From an uncultured Spirochaetales bacterium (GTDB lineage Bacteria > Spirochaetota > Spirochaetia > Sphaerochaetales > Sphaerochaetaceae), in the NCBI GenBank assembly GCA_949283235.1, contig CASDRY010000028.1:1-32500 (forward strand): 32,500 nt of DNA, written 5' to 3'. The notes under the pieces are model-generated. The model was not told the origin of the DNA, searched no databases, and was given only the letters and a program-made list of their open reading frames with translations. The position numbers and the translations under genes were made by a program. Positions 31,480-32,500 of this stretch are shown in pieces. Numbering within the stretch: the first letter of the stretch is position 1; each line of letters opens with the position of its first letter.

Positions 31480-31626
31480 AGAATATATGATGGAGTGTCA
31501 TCAGTATATGCAGGCCTAGATAGACAGGTTTCAGCATGGCTTGCATTGCGTGAGGATGAGCTTTATGAGGCATGGAATAATACTGTACAGATGAAGCAGC
31601 TTTCAAAAATAAAGCCTCTGGACTGA
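31480..31626 (+). pseudogene. DUF4160 C-terminal remnant
   Basis: The end of the frame reads VSAWLALREDELYEAWN then KQLSKIKPLD, which matches the usual close of DUF4160 proteins (LxxWxxLHxDELxxxWxxxxxxxxxxKIxPL). The N-terminal DUF4160 core is missing: upstream residues (31405-31480) do not resemble it. DUF4160 genes commonly pair with DUF2442 in toxin-antitoxin-like loci; no DUF2442 is seen after it. Confidence 0.45.
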
Positions 31627-31721
31627 TAAGGAGACAGAAGTGTATTTTCAAATGGATTCGTTTATAAGATATGCCGCAAGAAAACCTGCAGGCTCGTCCT
31701 GCTGGATGAATGCGGCAACAT

Positions 31722-31921
31722 TCACTTTGTTTTGTAGAAGGCAATCACCTTGTTACAATCCGTGAATAATAGGCTTCAGCTTTCTTTTCAGGCATCAAGC
31801 AGAATCTTCCATCTTCTGTGTTAGATTCAGATTTGAACATTGCATTTGTGCTGAAAGGCATGCTTCCCGATGATATGACTGTTCCTTTGTGTATTTCTTT
31901 GTCACAGATTGGGCAATTCAT
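31722..31921 (-). pseudogene. Frameshifted small zinc-ribbon protein
   Basis: From ATG 31921 the frame reads MNCPICDKEIHKGTVISSGS and on to KKAEAYYSRIVTR, stopping at 31745. One frame over, DCNKVIAFYKTK continues to a stop at 31722. The intact form would end AYYCKDCNKVIAFY, giving the second zinc-binding Cys pair to match CPIC. A one-base loss near 31765 explains it. Similar PF20097-like small zinc ribbons exist in gut anaerobes. GGAGG precedes the ATG, which overlaps the stop of the upstream gene (ATGA). Confidence 0.55.
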
Positions 31922-32130
31922 CGTTCAGTTCCTCCGATGGTTGGCTTCTGGTTCTCGATGTACTTCTTCACACTCTTCCTGGTGATTGTCCAAGGACTTC
32001 CGTAATAGCTATCCCAGAACCCGTGTTTCTCATCTTTCGGATTGATGGAGAAAAGAGCAGAAATTATTCTGTAACTTATTGCGTTACTGGGTGCCCCATG
32101 GTAGACTGAATTTATGAGAAGGTCTATCAC
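31918..32130 (-). CDS. Hypothetical protein, possibly 5'-truncated
   Basis: A 70-codon minus-strand frame ends in an ATGA overlap with the zinc-ribbon gene, so it was probably its upstream operon partner. The second half looks like true protein (NPKDEKHGFWDSYYG, then TITRKSVKKYIE). No family recognised. There is no ribosome site before ATG 32130, and the tnpB relic begins on the other strand at 32114, so the gene may have been cut by insertion. Confidence 0.4.
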   Translation of the reverse strand: MIDLLINSVYHGAPSNAISYRIISALFSINPKDEKHGFWDSYYGSPWTITRKSVKKYIENQKPTIGGTER

Positions 32131-32500
32131 TGTTTACCCGAAGCTCACAGACAAGGAAGTCTCTGCAATCGTGGAGACGAGGAAGCAGTATGCAATGGCC
32201 TTCAACATGTCGGTAGAGTGTCTTATCAATAACAGCAGCACATCCAAGAGTTTTCTTCACTGCAGTATGAGAGGATGAAGGAGGAATGTCCTTCTCTTCC
32301 CACAGGTCTCATACAGTGTGCCCGTGATGTCGCAGTTGAAGCCGTGAAGACCTGGAACGTGAAGAAGACGAAGCTGAAGCAGAAACATCCAAAGAAAGCT
32401 GAAAGAATGAGAAGGCCATCGATGAAGGAGAGGTGCACGATGCGCTATGATGTTCGCACTGTGACCCTCAGAGGCAGTCAGCTCACATTCAGCACCTGCG
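32114..32500 (+). pseudogene. tnpB: IS200/IS605-type TnpB N-terminal half, frameshifted, cut by the window edge
   Basis: From ATG 32114: RRSITVYPKL, ETRKQYAMAFN, then SFLH and a stop at 32274. One frame over from 32260 it continues LQYERMKEECPSLPTGLIQ, ARDVAVEAVKTWN, RPSMKERC, MRYDVRTVTLRGSQLTFST. This is the N-terminal wedge/REC part of TnpB, the RNA-guided nuclease of IS605-family elements, with Ala-x-Ser/Trp helix and the beta strand MRYDxRT. A one-base loss near 32250-32262 breaks it. The RuvC residues and any guide-RNA end lie beyond the window. Confidence 0.7.

Noticed and set aside
31640-31765. 41-codon frame from GTG 31640 after the DUF4160 remnant, a possible DUF2442 partner
   Set aside because: The translation does not resemble DUF2442 and overlaps the zinc-ribbon remnant on the other strand.
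32226-32438. 70-codon minus-strand frame at the right edge
   Set aside because: It is the antisense shadow of the tnpB frames, which have clear family similarity.

Overview
The window looks like a chromosomal piece of a host-associated spirochaete, probably of the Sphaerochaeta/Treponema kind. This is judged from protein style only: a Phe-terminated porin-like outer-membrane barrel, periplasmic binding proteins with signal-peptidase-I type signals, and class I two-subunit fumarase. No database search was possible. The left edge cuts a 5S rRNA gene, so an rRNA operon ends here.

Core block (about 1-20,300). After the 5S rRNA terminator comes a tight four-gene operon: ridA, a YheO/DauR-like regulator, a class V aminotransferase-fold enzyme and a DAACS-family symporter. 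Next are a low-molecular-weight phosphatase with kduI, then metN-metI, and a separately promoted metQ preceded by a methionine-rich leader peptide. rmuC and argF (ornithine carbamoyltransferase) follow. A minus-strand group holds a DUF362 protein, beta-glucuronidase and an uncharacterised protein. Then come an ACT-domain gene, pepF, an rlmD/trmA-type methyltransferase, enolase, and a convergent solitary ABC substrate-binding protein with a clear operator. KduI and beta-glucuronidase point to use of host or plant uronates; the Met genes and the ridA operon point to amino-acid scavenging.

Accessory island 1 (about 20,350-25,070). A YhcG/DUF1016 PD-(D/E)XK nuclease and a class II Fic protein are intact. 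Beyond them lies a graveyard of broken genes: an AlbA_2/RecG-like C-terminal tail, an unidentified minus-strand fragment, an intact orphan BrnA antitoxin beside a BrnT remnant, a second brnTA pair broken on the other strand, and a third antitoxin-like relic. It also holds a candidate structured RNA ending in an intrinsic terminator, and several short palindromic repeats.

Core block 2 (about 25,070-30,130). A strongly promoted porin-like protein is followed by a compact, overlapping run: radical SAM YhcC-like protein, fumarase alpha and beta, an MFS transporter and a small membrane protein carrying HEYGH.

Accessory island 2 (about 30,190-32,500). A RelE/HigB-type toxin with its XRE antitoxin sits behind a perfect palindrome. 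It is followed by a second XRE protein, a DUF4160 tail, a frameshifted zinc-ribbon gene coupled to an unknown gene, and, cut by the right edge, a frameshifted TnpB of the IS200/IS605 type.

The most notable observation is the SD-led 20-residue peptide with two runs of three Met codons directly upstream of metQ. Its 3' end can form a 10-bp long-range pairing with sequence followed by a U-rich tract. This looks like a methionine-sensing translation-coupled attenuator.
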